A stretch of 59,154 bases of DNA from a virus: IMG/VR virus record IMGVR_UViG_3300027749_000004, positions 1-59,154 of that record. The stretch is one strand, 5' to 3'. Numbering within the stretch: the first letter of the stretch is position 1; each line of letters begins with the position of its first letter. A program made the translations under genes and the position numbers. The notes beneath the pieces were generated by a model. The model had not been told where the DNA came from, searched no databases, and worked only from the letters and a program-made list of their open reading frames with translations. Of this stretch, positions 48,458 to 59,154 are shown in pieces.

Positions 48458-50194
48458 CTAGCCCCCATTAAACCCACTAACGTATTGACTAAAGTCTATA
48501 GCACCGTTTCCGCCGCTCGGGCCACCCCCGCCGATAGGAACTAGGGGGTTGAAACCTTGTTGGTGAGCTAGACCCTGCGCTTTGTAGAAGCCTTGTAGTG
48601 CATCTAAGCGTCCAGCATTTGCAAGCCTGCGATAAGCGACCTGCACATCCTGCCGCTGCATGTAGTTCGGGTCATTGAACTTCGATGGGTCCAGATTATA
48701 GAGCCGCGCATGGTTAGGGTCCAACACATAAGCCTGTGTCATTTGCTCTACGTTATCGCGCATGACATCAGCTGCAGAAGGTTGTCTCTGGCTAGCACTA
48801 AAGCGCATGGCAGCTTGGTTACCTGCAGCGATCTTTTCTTCAGACCCCATCTTTGCAATACCGAGATCGCGCTCCATCTTCGCGATAGCCTTCTTTTGGT
48901 CAAGCTCTGCTTGGTTCTGAGCCACACCAATGCCTGAGGTAACCTCTGCACGGCGGGTCTCCATGCGCTGCTTAGCAAGATCGCTCTCAGCGGCGCGACG
49001 GTCGTGTAGGGCTTTCTCCACACCCGGCATGGCTGCAGCACCTGCTTCACCGATAGCACCGAGGAACCTTGGGTTCTTAGAGGCAGCCATACTAAAGCCG
49101 ATCTGAGCCAGTGTGCTCCAGACGTCTTCCTTCTTCTGCTTGGACAGACGCGACTCTTGGCCGTTCATGAACTTCTCGTACTCAGGGTCTTCATAGTACT
49201 TATGCACCTTGTCGATAGCAACCTGCATGGGGTCTGTTGGCGCTCCCTCTTTTGTAGGTTTGCCAGTAGCCTGATCGACAGCATTAGCGATCTGCTCAGT
49301 CTTCTTAGACCCCGCTTTTTGTGCAGAGAGAGCGGCGGGAGCAATCGCTGCAAGACCCTGCTTACCACCTTGCACAGCGGCTTTACCTGTTTCGTAGGTA
49401 GCCTGTAGGACTCGGGTAGGGGTGATGTCCCCCATCGGGTGGGGACCAGAATTTTGCGTAGGGTTGCTCTGTTGCTCATACAATTTTTGACGGCGGTTAG
49501 CCTCCCTAGCTGCTGGATTAGAAGCAATAAGCTCCCTACGCCGTGCTTGTGCAGCTTGGTCTGCGGTCGATATAGCGTTGGAAATACCCTTCCCGGCTAG
49601 GTCAAACGCACCGCCGGGGTAGTTGACTGGAATTTCATACCATGGGGTACCCTCAGAAACGACACGTGGCGCAATCGTAGAAGCATAGCGCGGTAGGTCA
49701 ATCCCATCATCTCCGCTATCATCTTCTACTGGGCCACCGGGACCAAACGCCACGAGACCGCCATTGGCGTAGCTACCATTAGCGGGCTCATCAAACATAG
49801 CATCAGGGATAGGGATAGACATGAGACCGCCATCAGCGGCCCGTACCGGTGGACCACCCATAGGAGCTGCCGAACTGGCGGGCGGCGCTCCTTGAGGCAT
49901 AGGCATAGGGGAAGGAGGCGGACCCCCTGCCATAGGTGCCATGGGTGGTCCGCCGGGGGGCGGCGCAGGAGGATTAAACCCCAAAACCTGCTGCGCAACA
50001 GTCTGCGGAGGAGCTTGCTCTTGAGTGGCCGCTGCCCGCATACGATCAATGAACATACCGGCTAGTGTACCAGCCGTAGCGTCGACGAGCCCGAGCTGGA
50101 CTGCCTGCGCAATCTTCTGCTTATTGCCCTCATACTGCTTTGCAATATGCTCAGGCGACTGCATGCTGAACGGTTTAACCCCAGTGGTCGACAT
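48458..50194 (-). CDS. Putative internal virion/ejection protein with Gly-Pro linker
   Basis: A 578-aa protein. Residues about 60-130 are Pro/Gly/Ala-rich (PAPPPGGPPMAPMAGGPPPS). Then comes ADGGLMSIPIPDAMFDEPAN and YANGGLVAFGPGGPVEDD, a pattern frequent in ejection proteins of aquatic podoviruses. The rest is helical, with a coiled coil (LAKQRMETRRAEVTSGIGVA). It lies between two other ejection-type genes. Confidence 0.65.
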   Translation of the reverse strand: MSTTGVKPFSMQSPEHIAKQYEGNKQKIAQAVQLGLVDATAGTLAGMFIDRMRAAATQEQAPPQTVAQQVLGFNPPAPPPGGPPMAPMAGGPPPSPMPMPQGAPPASSAAPMGGPPVRAADGGLMSIPIPDAMFDEPANGSYANGGLVAFGPGGPVEDDSGDDGIDLPRYASTIAPRVVSEGTPWYEIPVNYPGGAFDLAGKGISNAISTADQAAQARRRELIASNPAAREANRRQKLYEQQSNPTQNSGPHPMGDITPTRVLQATYETGKAAVQGGKQGLAAIAPAALSAQKAGSKKTEQIANAVDQATGKPTKEGAPTDPMQVAIDKVHKYYEDPEYEKFMNGQESRLSKQKKEDVWSTLAQIGFSMAASKNPRFLGAIGEAGAAAMPGVEKALHDRRAAESDLAKQRMETRRAEVTSGIGVAQNQAELDQKKAIAKMERDLGIAKMGSEEKIAAGNQAAMRFSASQRQPSAADVMRDNVEQMTQAYVLDPNHARLYNLDPSKFNDPNYMQRQDVQVAYRRLANAGRLDALQGFYKAQGLAHQQGFNPLVPIGGGGPSGGNGAIDFSQYVSGFNGG

Positions 50195-50197
50195 GGT

Positions 50198-51754
50198 TTA
50201 ACCCCCCATAAGTCTAGCAGTAGATGCCACGCCGAGACCCGCACCAGCCACCTGAGACAGTGCAGAGGGTGCTGGAGTAGAGACGTTCGTGTTCGTATTA
50301 GGTGTGATCGGTAGACCGCGTAGCATGTTGCTATAGTAGCCCAGCTGGGTCTGCTGCCAGTCACGCTGCGCCAAGAAGTTGTTGTAGGCTTGCGTGTCGT
50401 ACTGCTGCTGAAGCTGCTGCTGTTGACCGCCAACGGTGTTCTGAGCATTGAGGCGTGATAGGTCAGCCTGCTGCTGCTGAGTACCGAGGTTCCCGATATT
50501 GGCAGCGGCTTGGTTAGCCTGCGATAGACCCTGCAGCCCGAGGTTTGCCCCGAACTGGTTTGACTGCTCAGCCATCTGCTGCGCCTGTAGGGCGGACTGC
50601 TGGTTAGATAGTAGCCCCTGTATGCCTGTCTGAGCACCGAGCTGTTGGGTCTGCTGAGCCGCACCGAGGTTCGCTTGACCCGTGGCCATATTAGCCTGCT
50701 GGTTAGCGAGCTGGGCCTGCAGGTTCTGCTGTGCGTTCTGAGACTGGGTTTGCTGGTAGTTGTTAAGGTTCTGCTGGCTCGTGTTGAAGCCCATCTGCTG
50801 GTTTGCCATAGCGGCCTGCAAGGCCTGCTGCTGGTTTAAGCCTTGGGTCTGGAGCTTAGCTGCTAGGTTTTGTACGTTAGCCTGCTGCTCCGACGAGAGG
50901 TTCGCCAGCGCAGTCTGTTGACCTGTCTGGGTACCAAGTTGCTGCACACCAAGGCCAGCCTGCTGGTTAGCGAGCTGAGCTTGCATCTGAGAGGCGCGGT
51001 CCGCACCAAACTGCTGTTGAGCGTTGGCATAGGCGGACTGGAGGCCCGTGGCCTCGATCTGTCCAAGCTGGCTGCCGAGGTTGCGCTCGCGCTCTGTGGC
51101 CGCGAGGAGCTGTCTTGCCCCTCCATAGGTACCCTCACGAGCAGCACCAAGGTTTTGAGCGAGCTGCCCTTTCTGAGCGTCACGGATAGCAGAGCTCTTC
51201 TGAGCTTCCATGACGTTCTGGGTGTAGGGCGACATATACTGCTGCGCCTGCTCATTACCGAAGTTCTGAGGCGCGTTGATATTAAAGTTCTGTAGCTGTG
51301 GGTTATAGCCCGTCTGGGCCGCGTCCATCTGTGCGGCCACGCCTTGGCCACCCTGCACCTGCTGAGGTGCGCCCATCATCCCTGCGACTTGCTGGGTGGA
51401 CTGGACCTGCTGTGGCCCAGCCATGCTGTACTGTTGAAGCTGAGGACCACCGACCTGCTGGGTCTGGAACTGGTTGGGGTTGTACTGGCCCTGCGCTAGG
51501 GCTCCGAGACCTGCAGCACCTGCGAGCGTAGAAGCGGCACCAAATTGACCGGGGGTTTGTAGTTTTTGGGTTTCGCTTTGAACCTGCTGTTGAAGGGGGT
51601 TGAAACCTGCAACCTGTTCGCCGCCATAGGGGGTGTATTTCTGATTGGACAGGGCTTGCGACCTGTTCATCAAGTTCTCGAAATACGGCTGTGCGTAGGC
51701 GGGTAGGTTACTTGTTGTCGTTGTCTGTGTAACAGTCGAATTCGAACTGGACAT
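50198..51754 (-). CDS. Gln-rich helical internal virion protein
   Basis: A 518-aa protein with a structural-looking N-terminus (LPAYAQPYFENLMNRSQALS). The middle region (about 170-440) is a long run of Gln/Ala/Asn-rich helical repeats (QQALQAAMANQQMGFNTSQQ, NLQAQLANQQANMATGQAN). Such repeats form extended coiled-coil rods, suiting a protein that lines the ejection channel. AGGGG site 7 nt upstream. No enzyme motif. Confidence 0.65.
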   Translation of the reverse strand: MSSSNSTVTQTTTTSNLPAYAQPYFENLMNRSQALSNQKYTPYGGEQVAGFNPLQQQVQSETQKLQTPGQFGAASTLAGAAGLGALAQGQYNPNQFQTQQVGGPQLQQYSMAGPQQVQSTQQVAGMMGAPQQVQGGQGVAAQMDAAQTGYNPQLQNFNINAPQNFGNEQAQQYMSPYTQNVMEAQKSSAIRDAQKGQLAQNLGAAREGTYGGARQLLAATERERNLGSQLGQIEATGLQSAYANAQQQFGADRASQMQAQLANQQAGLGVQQLGTQTGQQTALANLSSEQQANVQNLAAKLQTQGLNQQQALQAAMANQQMGFNTSQQNLNNYQQTQSQNAQQNLQAQLANQQANMATGQANLGAAQQTQQLGAQTGIQGLLSNQQSALQAQQMAEQSNQFGANLGLQGLSQANQAAANIGNLGTQQQQADLSRLNAQNTVGGQQQQLQQQYDTQAYNNFLAQRDWQQTQLGYYSNMLRGLPITPNTNTNVSTPAPSALSQVAGAGLGVASTARLMGG

Positions 51755-51818
51755 ACGGAACCCCTATCCCCGCTCTAGTACGGGTAATGCCTACATTTGC
51801 CACAACGGCCTTCAACCG

Positions 51819-54944
<3,126 letters not shown>

Positions 54945-54968
54945 AGCGAACGATCCTTAGGGTGAGAA

Positions 54969-55271
54969 TTATACCGACGTTATAGTTTGCCAAGCACTAC
55001 CAGAATAGACACAAAGTTTGCCCAAAGTCGTGTCAAAAACCACCCAGCCTGCGGCGGGGGTTAGCGCGTTCTTCTGTGTGGTCGTGACGTTCTTGGTTGC
55101 GAGTATGCCGTTGAACGTGTCTGCAGTGTACTTCTGCGCATGATTAGGTGTGTTGGAGTCGAGCTGAGAGAAGTATCCCTCGATCACACGGATGAGCTGC
55201 CGCACATACTGGGGGTCATACTCCATCGGCGGGTTAGGTAGGGGCGAGGCTTTGAACCTATCAAGGGCCAT
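54969..55271 (-). CDS. Small tail/virion protein
   Basis: A 100-aa protein starting MALDRFKASPLPNPPMEYDP, continuing PQYVRQLIRVIEGYFSQLDS, then a fibre-end-like GWVVFDTTLGKLCVYSGSAW. The 'PMEYDPQYVRQLIR' segment is conserved in podovirus structural blocks. The ATG at 55271 follows the upstream stop by one base; the longer frame to 55373 overlaps the nozzle gene. Confidence 0.65.
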   Translation of the reverse strand: MALDRFKASPLPNPPMEYDPQYVRQLIRVIEGYFSQLDSNTPNHAQKYTADTFNGILATKNVTTTQKNALTPAAGWVVFDTTLGKLCVYSGSAWQTITSV

Positions 55272-55272
55272 C

Positions 55273-57201
55273 TCAACGCTTGCCGTCTTGTCTAACGTCA
55301 AGTCGCGGCGCACCAAGCTGCCACTGCGTCCCGAGGTTCTCGGACTGGATTTTAAAGGCCATCTGACGAGCACGGGTGCGCATAAAGACTTGGTTGGTAT
55401 ACTGGTTAATATCGGCAGAATTGCCAGCTACAGGCCCGGTCTGGGTCATATTTGAATTATAGTTCTGGCCGGGGAAGTTTCGTGGATAGACCGTGACCGT
55501 AGCAGTTGGGGTAGTACCTGCAGTGGAACCATCGAAGCCTACGTCAGGGACCAGACGGCTGGATAGCATGAAGCTGTCGCCGTCACCGATATCGAAGTCG
55601 TTGGACAGGATATAGGCAGATAGGGGCGCACCGTCAGCGTCCACACCCTGCTCATGAGAGTACATATATCCCTGCGCTGCACCTTGTAGGGTATCAGCAG
55701 CAATGGGGTAGTACTGCAGCGCGGAGTCCAGCCAAGCTGTGCGCTCCATATCGCCATAGTACCAGATGCGCTCAAGGTGGTTGTAGATGACGTACTTGTT
55801 GTTCCAGTTGGAGTCGGCGCTGGGGTAGAACCACCAAATCTCGTTCCACTGCTCGTTGGTGCCGCACACGATCTGAGCATATTGGTCACGGTTCAAGTTT
55901 TCGAACACGTAGTTACGCAGCGAGCAGGCGAGCGTCTCCACGCGGCCCGTATAGGCGTAGAACTTACCGTTACCCATCCAGTAGGTGATGTTGGCAGCTG
56001 TGATAACCGCCCGAGGTGAGATGATGGAGATGTTGTCAGCATACTCCTGCAGGCCGAACACGTCGGTCGTGCCGAGGAACTGCAGGGTGAAGAGGTGCGT
56101 GTCTGTGAAGACAAGAATTTCCTGACGTGTGGGCAGCGCCCTGACGATGCCAGAGCCGCGAGAGACCCGTAGGAAGCCTGCAGAGTTCGTTACAGTAGGC
56201 GTCCACTCTCCCGGCGAGCCTTGGCTGCACCAGCGGATAAGCAGGGGGTCAAAGTCAGCTGTAGAGGTACTGCCGTAGGGCACAGCGCCGAAGGCGATGA
56301 CATGACGATCCTGCTGCGAGACGAGCAGTTGGGTGACCTTCACAGGGACTGCAGCGCTTGGGTATCCAGCGCTCGTCGCATAGGCAGCGAGGGTAATGGC
56401 GCGGGTAGCCAAGGACGTAGCTGGGTCTACGTTCGTACCCCGAGCCCAATAGTAAGGCACGCCCTCACGGATGTTCATGATGAGGTCGTTGTCGAGGTTA
56501 TCAAAGAACCAATCCCGCTGCAGGGTCGCATACGGTGCAGGGGCACCAGACCCCCAAGTTCCACGTCCCCAATAGCTCACACCCCAGCCATAGCCTCGCA
56601 CAGAGGTCACGTTACCGGGGGCAATCTCGAAGTCGATGAAGATAGCCGTGCCGCCGCCAGCGGCCACATTGGACGAAGCGGCTGTAGCTACAACAAAGGA
56701 GATCGACGTACTGCCCACTGCTGTAACGATCTGGTTAGCGTTGATATCGCTATTAGGGATGCCACCCACCGTGCCAGTCACACCCCGCACAGTCACAAAG
56801 GACCCCACAACGCAGTTGGGGTCAGTAGCAGAGCCTAGGTTCAGGGTCACCGTGGTCGAGCCCGCAAAGGTCTGAACACAGTTGTTGGTGATCGTGGAGC
56901 TTAGGGTAGGGTTTACAGCTCGCAGCGGGGTGACGTCGTAGAACTGCCCACCCGCGTTGATGTAGAGCTTGTTGTTGGTCCCTAGGGCTATGAAGTTATC
57001 CGCATAGGTCGTCACCCAGTTCCAGAACTGGCGACACACGCCATAGAACGACGAGTAAGCAGCCTTAGCCCATCCACCGATCTTCTGGGGGTACCCAGAG
57101 CGAAACCGAATATTGTTGCCGTCCCACCAACTACCCTCGTTGGAGTAGTTGGTCTGGTCACGGTTCATACCCGGTTTGAACTGCAGCTTAATGAAAGCCA
57201 T
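55273..57201 (-). CDS. Putative tail nozzle protein (SU10 nozzle/tail tubular B-like)
   Basis: A 642-aa protein starting MAFIKLQFKPGMNRDQTNYS. Conserved pieces include WWDGNNIRFRSGYPQKIGGW, the FWNWVTTYADNFIALGTNNK strand pair, and IWWFYPSADSNWNNKYVIYN. Repeated beta-strands indicate a beta-propeller, as in T7 gp12/SU10 nozzle proteins that form the tip of the podovirus tail. It lies beside fibre genes, as expected. Confidence 0.78.
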   Translation of the reverse strand: MAFIKLQFKPGMNRDQTNYSNEGSWWDGNNIRFRSGYPQKIGGWAKAAYSSFYGVCRQFWNWVTTYADNFIALGTNNKLYINAGGQFYDVTPLRAVNPTLSSTITNNCVQTFAGSTTVTLNLGSATDPNCVVGSFVTVRGVTGTVGGIPNSDINANQIVTAVGSTSISFVVATAASSNVAAGGGTAIFIDFEIAPGNVTSVRGYGWGVSYWGRGTWGSGAPAPYATLQRDWFFDNLDNDLIMNIREGVPYYWARGTNVDPATSLATRAITLAAYATSAGYPSAAVPVKVTQLLVSQQDRHVIAFGAVPYGSTSTADFDPLLIRWCSQGSPGEWTPTVTNSAGFLRVSRGSGIVRALPTRQEILVFTDTHLFTLQFLGTTDVFGLQEYADNISIISPRAVITAANITYWMGNGKFYAYTGRVETLACSLRNYVFENLNRDQYAQIVCGTNEQWNEIWWFYPSADSNWNNKYVIYNHLERIWYYGDMERTAWLDSALQYYPIAADTLQGAAQGYMYSHEQGVDADGAPLSAYILSNDFDIGDGDSFMLSSRLVPDVGFDGSTAGTTPTATVTVYPRNFPGQNYNSNMTQTGPVAGNSADINQYTNQVFMRTRARQMAFKIQSENLGTQWQLGAPRLDVRQDGKR

Positions 57202-57213
57202 ACCAGCGGTACC

Positions 57214-57684
57214 TTACGGAGCAGTGGGTGCCGGATCACCAGCAAGGATTTGCGCAGCGCGTTCTGGCGTGATGACGCCCTCTGTGGCTAGCATGTTAAC
57301 CCCATTGATAACAGTCTGATCCGTCAGCTGCAAGGTGACCACCGCGTTGATCATATAGTTGTAGTAGGCCACCGACTCGTTAGTTAGCGCCGCGTTCTGG
57401 ACCGCGATGACCTCTTGTGGGGTGAAGAGAAACAGGAACTGCAGGCGGGTGTAGGTGGGCGCTGAGGGCGGGGGAGGCGGTGGTGGCGGCGGGGGAACCG
57501 GAACAGGCGGGCGCTCTGCAAGGATGACCCACTGGATACCCTGCCACTGAGCGACCTGTGTGCCCGTGGTGGCTGGCGGCGCGATGGGCGCAGCGTTGGT
57601 CGGCATTGGCCCATAGGGGTCAACCGAGATGGGCTGAGTGTAAATCCACTGGTCGTCAAAGGCGTAGTAGGTGAGGTTGGCCAT
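57214..57684 (-). CDS. Putative tail-fibre-associated protein with polyproline linker
   Basis: A 156-aa protein: N-terminal beta domain (AQWQGIQWVILAERP, resembling tail-fibre assembly proteins), a run of 10-plus prolines (near 57468-57500), then a helical C-terminus (FTPQEVIAVQNAALTNESVA, GVITPERAAQILAG). Located directly after the propeller gene, so a fibre chaperone or small tail part is plausible. AAGG upstream. Confidence 0.55.
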   Translation of the reverse strand: MANLTYYAFDDQWIYTQPISVDPYGPMPTNAAPIAPPATTGTQVAQWQGIQWVILAERPPVPVPPPPPPPPPPSAPTYTRLQFLFLFTPQEVIAVQNAALTNESVAYYNYMINAVVTLQLTDQTVINGVNMLATEGVITPERAAQILAGDPAPTAP

Positions 57685-57685
57685 G

Positions 57686-59050
57686 TTAGGTCGCCTTCAT
57701 GTAGGGGATTACGCCCCGCATTGCGGGGGGCATTGGAAGCGTAAAGGACGAGGCTGAGGCGGAGATGGAGACCAGCGTTGCCGTGGTTGATGACGCAAGA
57801 GAGCCCGTGCTGTCTTGATAGATGAACTTACCGTTTCCGCCCCCGACGATACCTCGAGTAATAGCTGCCGTGGCTGTCTGGAGCGTCCATGTTATACCAT
57901 CCGTGCTGGTGGCAATGGCGCTTGTGGTTGAGGTAAAGGAACCATTCTGCCCAACAGCCACAAAATAGCCGTTAGCAAATGCTACTGAAACCCACTGCAG
58001 CGAGGCGGGCATAGTCCTAGCAGTCCACGTCACCCCATCAGGCGATGTCGCAGCAGAGGTTGTGTTATAAGGGCTAGTTTGAGCCCCCCCAACCGCAACA
58101 AAAACGCCGTTTCCAAAAGCAACAGAATTCCAAGTTAAGGCCGTTGGAAGGCCCTGTTGGCTCCAGCTAGTAGGGCCGTTACCCACCCATACTATTTGAC
58201 CGTAAGATGAGCTAGTACTTTGATTTACAGCTACATACTTTCCATTACCAAAAGCCATAGTCGGGGCTGTAAAGTATCCAGCAGGGGTAACACCACTAGC
58301 ATTAAACTGAACAGGGGTTGACCAATCAACCCCGTCTGGAGAATAAGAATAATAAAATATATATGCTTGAGTGGAAACATCGGCGTTGTATCCATAGCCT
58401 ATGGCAACAAATACACCATTTCCAAACCCTATACTACGCCAGCCAATTTGTAATGTAGCGGTGTACGCGGGACTAGCACCAGATTGGGTATAAGTTAAGT
58501 TTGGGAGTGATCCCTGAACCCAAGTCACGCCATTATCATAGGACACAGCGGTGCCGCCGATAGAATTTGCCCACCCGTACGTTGATCCTGAAAAATTAAT
58601 GCCCGGAATTGCTGGACCAGCCCTAGCGGCAACGAACTTGCCGTTTCCATAGGTCATGGACATCCAGCTTTGATCGCCATTTGTAGCGTTGTTCATGCCA
58701 TAATACGTAGGGATAAAGTAGTTGGTGTTTATACCGCTGGACGTCCAAGTCGTGCAATCTGGCGACGTAATGATGTCACCTGTGGTGTTCCACCCCATGT
58801 AGGTGTTGTTGCCGAACAAGAAGTTAAAGGCCACTGAGGCTTTAGGGATCGTCTTAGCCGCAGCAGAATAGGCCACCGTCGTCGGCGCAAAGATCGCGCC
58901 AAGCGTGGGGTAGCTTGAGGTCAGGTAGGATGCTGTGTCGTTAGTTAGTGGCAAATAGGCAGGTGCAGTCAGCGGATAGGCCGAATAGGTCCAATCCCCG
59001 ACGTTCAACCCGCCAGTACCAAAATTCACAAGGTTTGCTGCATTAGCCAA
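57686..59050 (-). CDS. Sialidase-like beta-propeller tail protein
   Basis: A 454-aa protein with a TTG start preceded by GGAGAA at suitable spacing, overlapping the fibre stop by 8 nt. It has seven or so repeats of the form AFGNGVFVAVG followed by S-x-DGVTWT (for example TSPDGVTWTARTMPASLQWV), a BNR/Asp-box-like propeller as in sialidases and Ycf48-type proteins. No complete sialidase catalytic set is apparent. Probably a receptor-binding tail protein that recognises a surface glycan; binding rather than cleavage is more likely. Confidence 0.75.
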   Translation of the reverse strand: MANAANLVNFGTGGLNVGDWTYSAYPLTAPAYLPLTNDTASYLTSSYPTLGAIFAPTTVAYSAAAKTIPKASVAFNFLFGNNTYMGWNTTGDIITSPDCTTWTSSGINTNYFIPTYYGMNNATNGDQSWMSMTYGNGKFVAARAGPAIPGINFSGSTYGWANSIGGTAVSYDNGVTWVQGSLPNLTYTQSGASPAYTATLQIGWRSIGFGNGVFVAIGYGYNADVSTQAYIFYYSYSPDGVDWSTPVQFNASGVTPAGYFTAPTMAFGNGKYVAVNQSTSSSYGQIVWVGNGPTSWSQQGLPTALTWNSVAFGNGVFVAVGGAQTSPYNTTSAATSPDGVTWTARTMPASLQWVSVAFANGYFVAVGQNGSFTSTTSAIATSTDGITWTLQTATAAITRGIVGGGNGKFIYQDSTGSLASSTTATLVSISASASSFTLPMPPAMRGVIPYMKAT

Positions 59051-59154
59051 CGCGAATTCTCCATGTTCCTGAGATATATTCGAACGCCACGCAGACGCCC
59101 TTGGTCGAGAAGATCACGTCTTCTGCCAGTGTGTGAATGGTAGAGCCGTTACGG
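59043..59154 (-). CDS. Tail fibre protein (3' end, continuation of the gene at 1-1669)
   Basis: This is the C-terminal end of the fibre gene in the right-hand end of the contig. The last 15 codons before the join lead to a TAA at 59045-59043. The stop overlaps the TTG start of the next gene (59050) by 8 nt, which indicates coupled translation. The 59090-59154 part duplicates bases 1-65. Confidence 0.85.
   Translation of the reverse strand, partial: RNGSTIHTLAEDVIFSTKGVCVAFEYISGTWRIRVG
59090..59154. repeat. Terminal direct repeat, copy 2 (contig overlap)
   Basis: Exact second copy of bases 1-65. Removing one copy gives a circle of 59,089 bp. The length is more typical of an assembly overlap than of a packaged terminal redundancy, which is usually longer. 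Confidence 0.95.

Overview
The window is a complete, circularly closed tailed-phage genome. The first 65 bases are repeated exactly as the last 65 bases, and the tail-fibre gene reads in frame across the join, so the unique circle is 59,089 bp. The gene set points to a lytic-type podovirus (class Caudoviricetes). It has a large portal protein, an SU10-type adaptor, a putative tail nozzle and several very large repeat-rich ejection-type proteins. I found no tape-measure, sheath or tube gene, no integrase, no phage RNA polymerase and no tRNA. The host is a Gram-negative bacterium, because there is an Rz/Rz1 spanin pair. The family mix (DUF6321, small Lys/Gly-rich proteins, Nmad5-like and DUF3310 proteins, the VWA/MoxR pair) is what I associate with environmental aquatic phages. 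That host assignment is inference.

The genome has two arms. The late arm lies entirely on the minus strand. It starts at the small terminase subunit (18155), runs down to position 1, continues through the join and ends at 41720. In transcription order it encodes: terminase small and large subunits, an HNH nuclease, portal, a GroES-like co-chaperonin, scaffold, two head proteins, major capsid, further head proteins, a holin candidate, a cluster of small basic Gly/Lys-rich proteins, neck/adaptor proteins, lysis genes (M15 endolysin, second holin candidate, Rz/Rz1), tail fibre, a sialidase-like propeller protein, nozzle, and four large putative ejection proteins of 1041, 518, 578 and 2244 aa.

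The early/middle arm lies on the plus strand (18598-41634). After a lone gene of unknown function, a 33-codon membrane peptide and a strong terminator comes an AT-rich island of about 0.8 kb. It is packed with TTTCTTACATTA-type repeats, a 29-bp inverted repeat, a 30-bp direct repeat, a 27-bp tandem array and NcoI-centred palindromes, and is the best origin/control-region candidate. Near-consensus sigma70 promoters follow at 20461 and 24667. Each leads into a leader carrying the same palindrome. The first operon holds small unknown proteins. The second opens with a MoxR-type AAA+ ATPase, a metallopeptidase-VWA protein, a ribbon-helix-helix protein and a DUF3150-like candidate. It then continues with VRR-NUC nuclease, family A DNA polymerase, RecB/Cas4-like nuclease, HNH protein, SNF2 helicase, a probable ssDNA-binding protein, an HTH regulator and a primase-helicase.

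The two arms diverge at 18156-18597, a GC-clustered, repeat-bearing region, and converge on a terminator at 41687-41719. Because no RNA polymerase gene was seen, transcription probably relies on host RNA polymerase. The repeated palindromes and the phage-encoded RHH/HTH proteins are the obvious candidates for temporal control.
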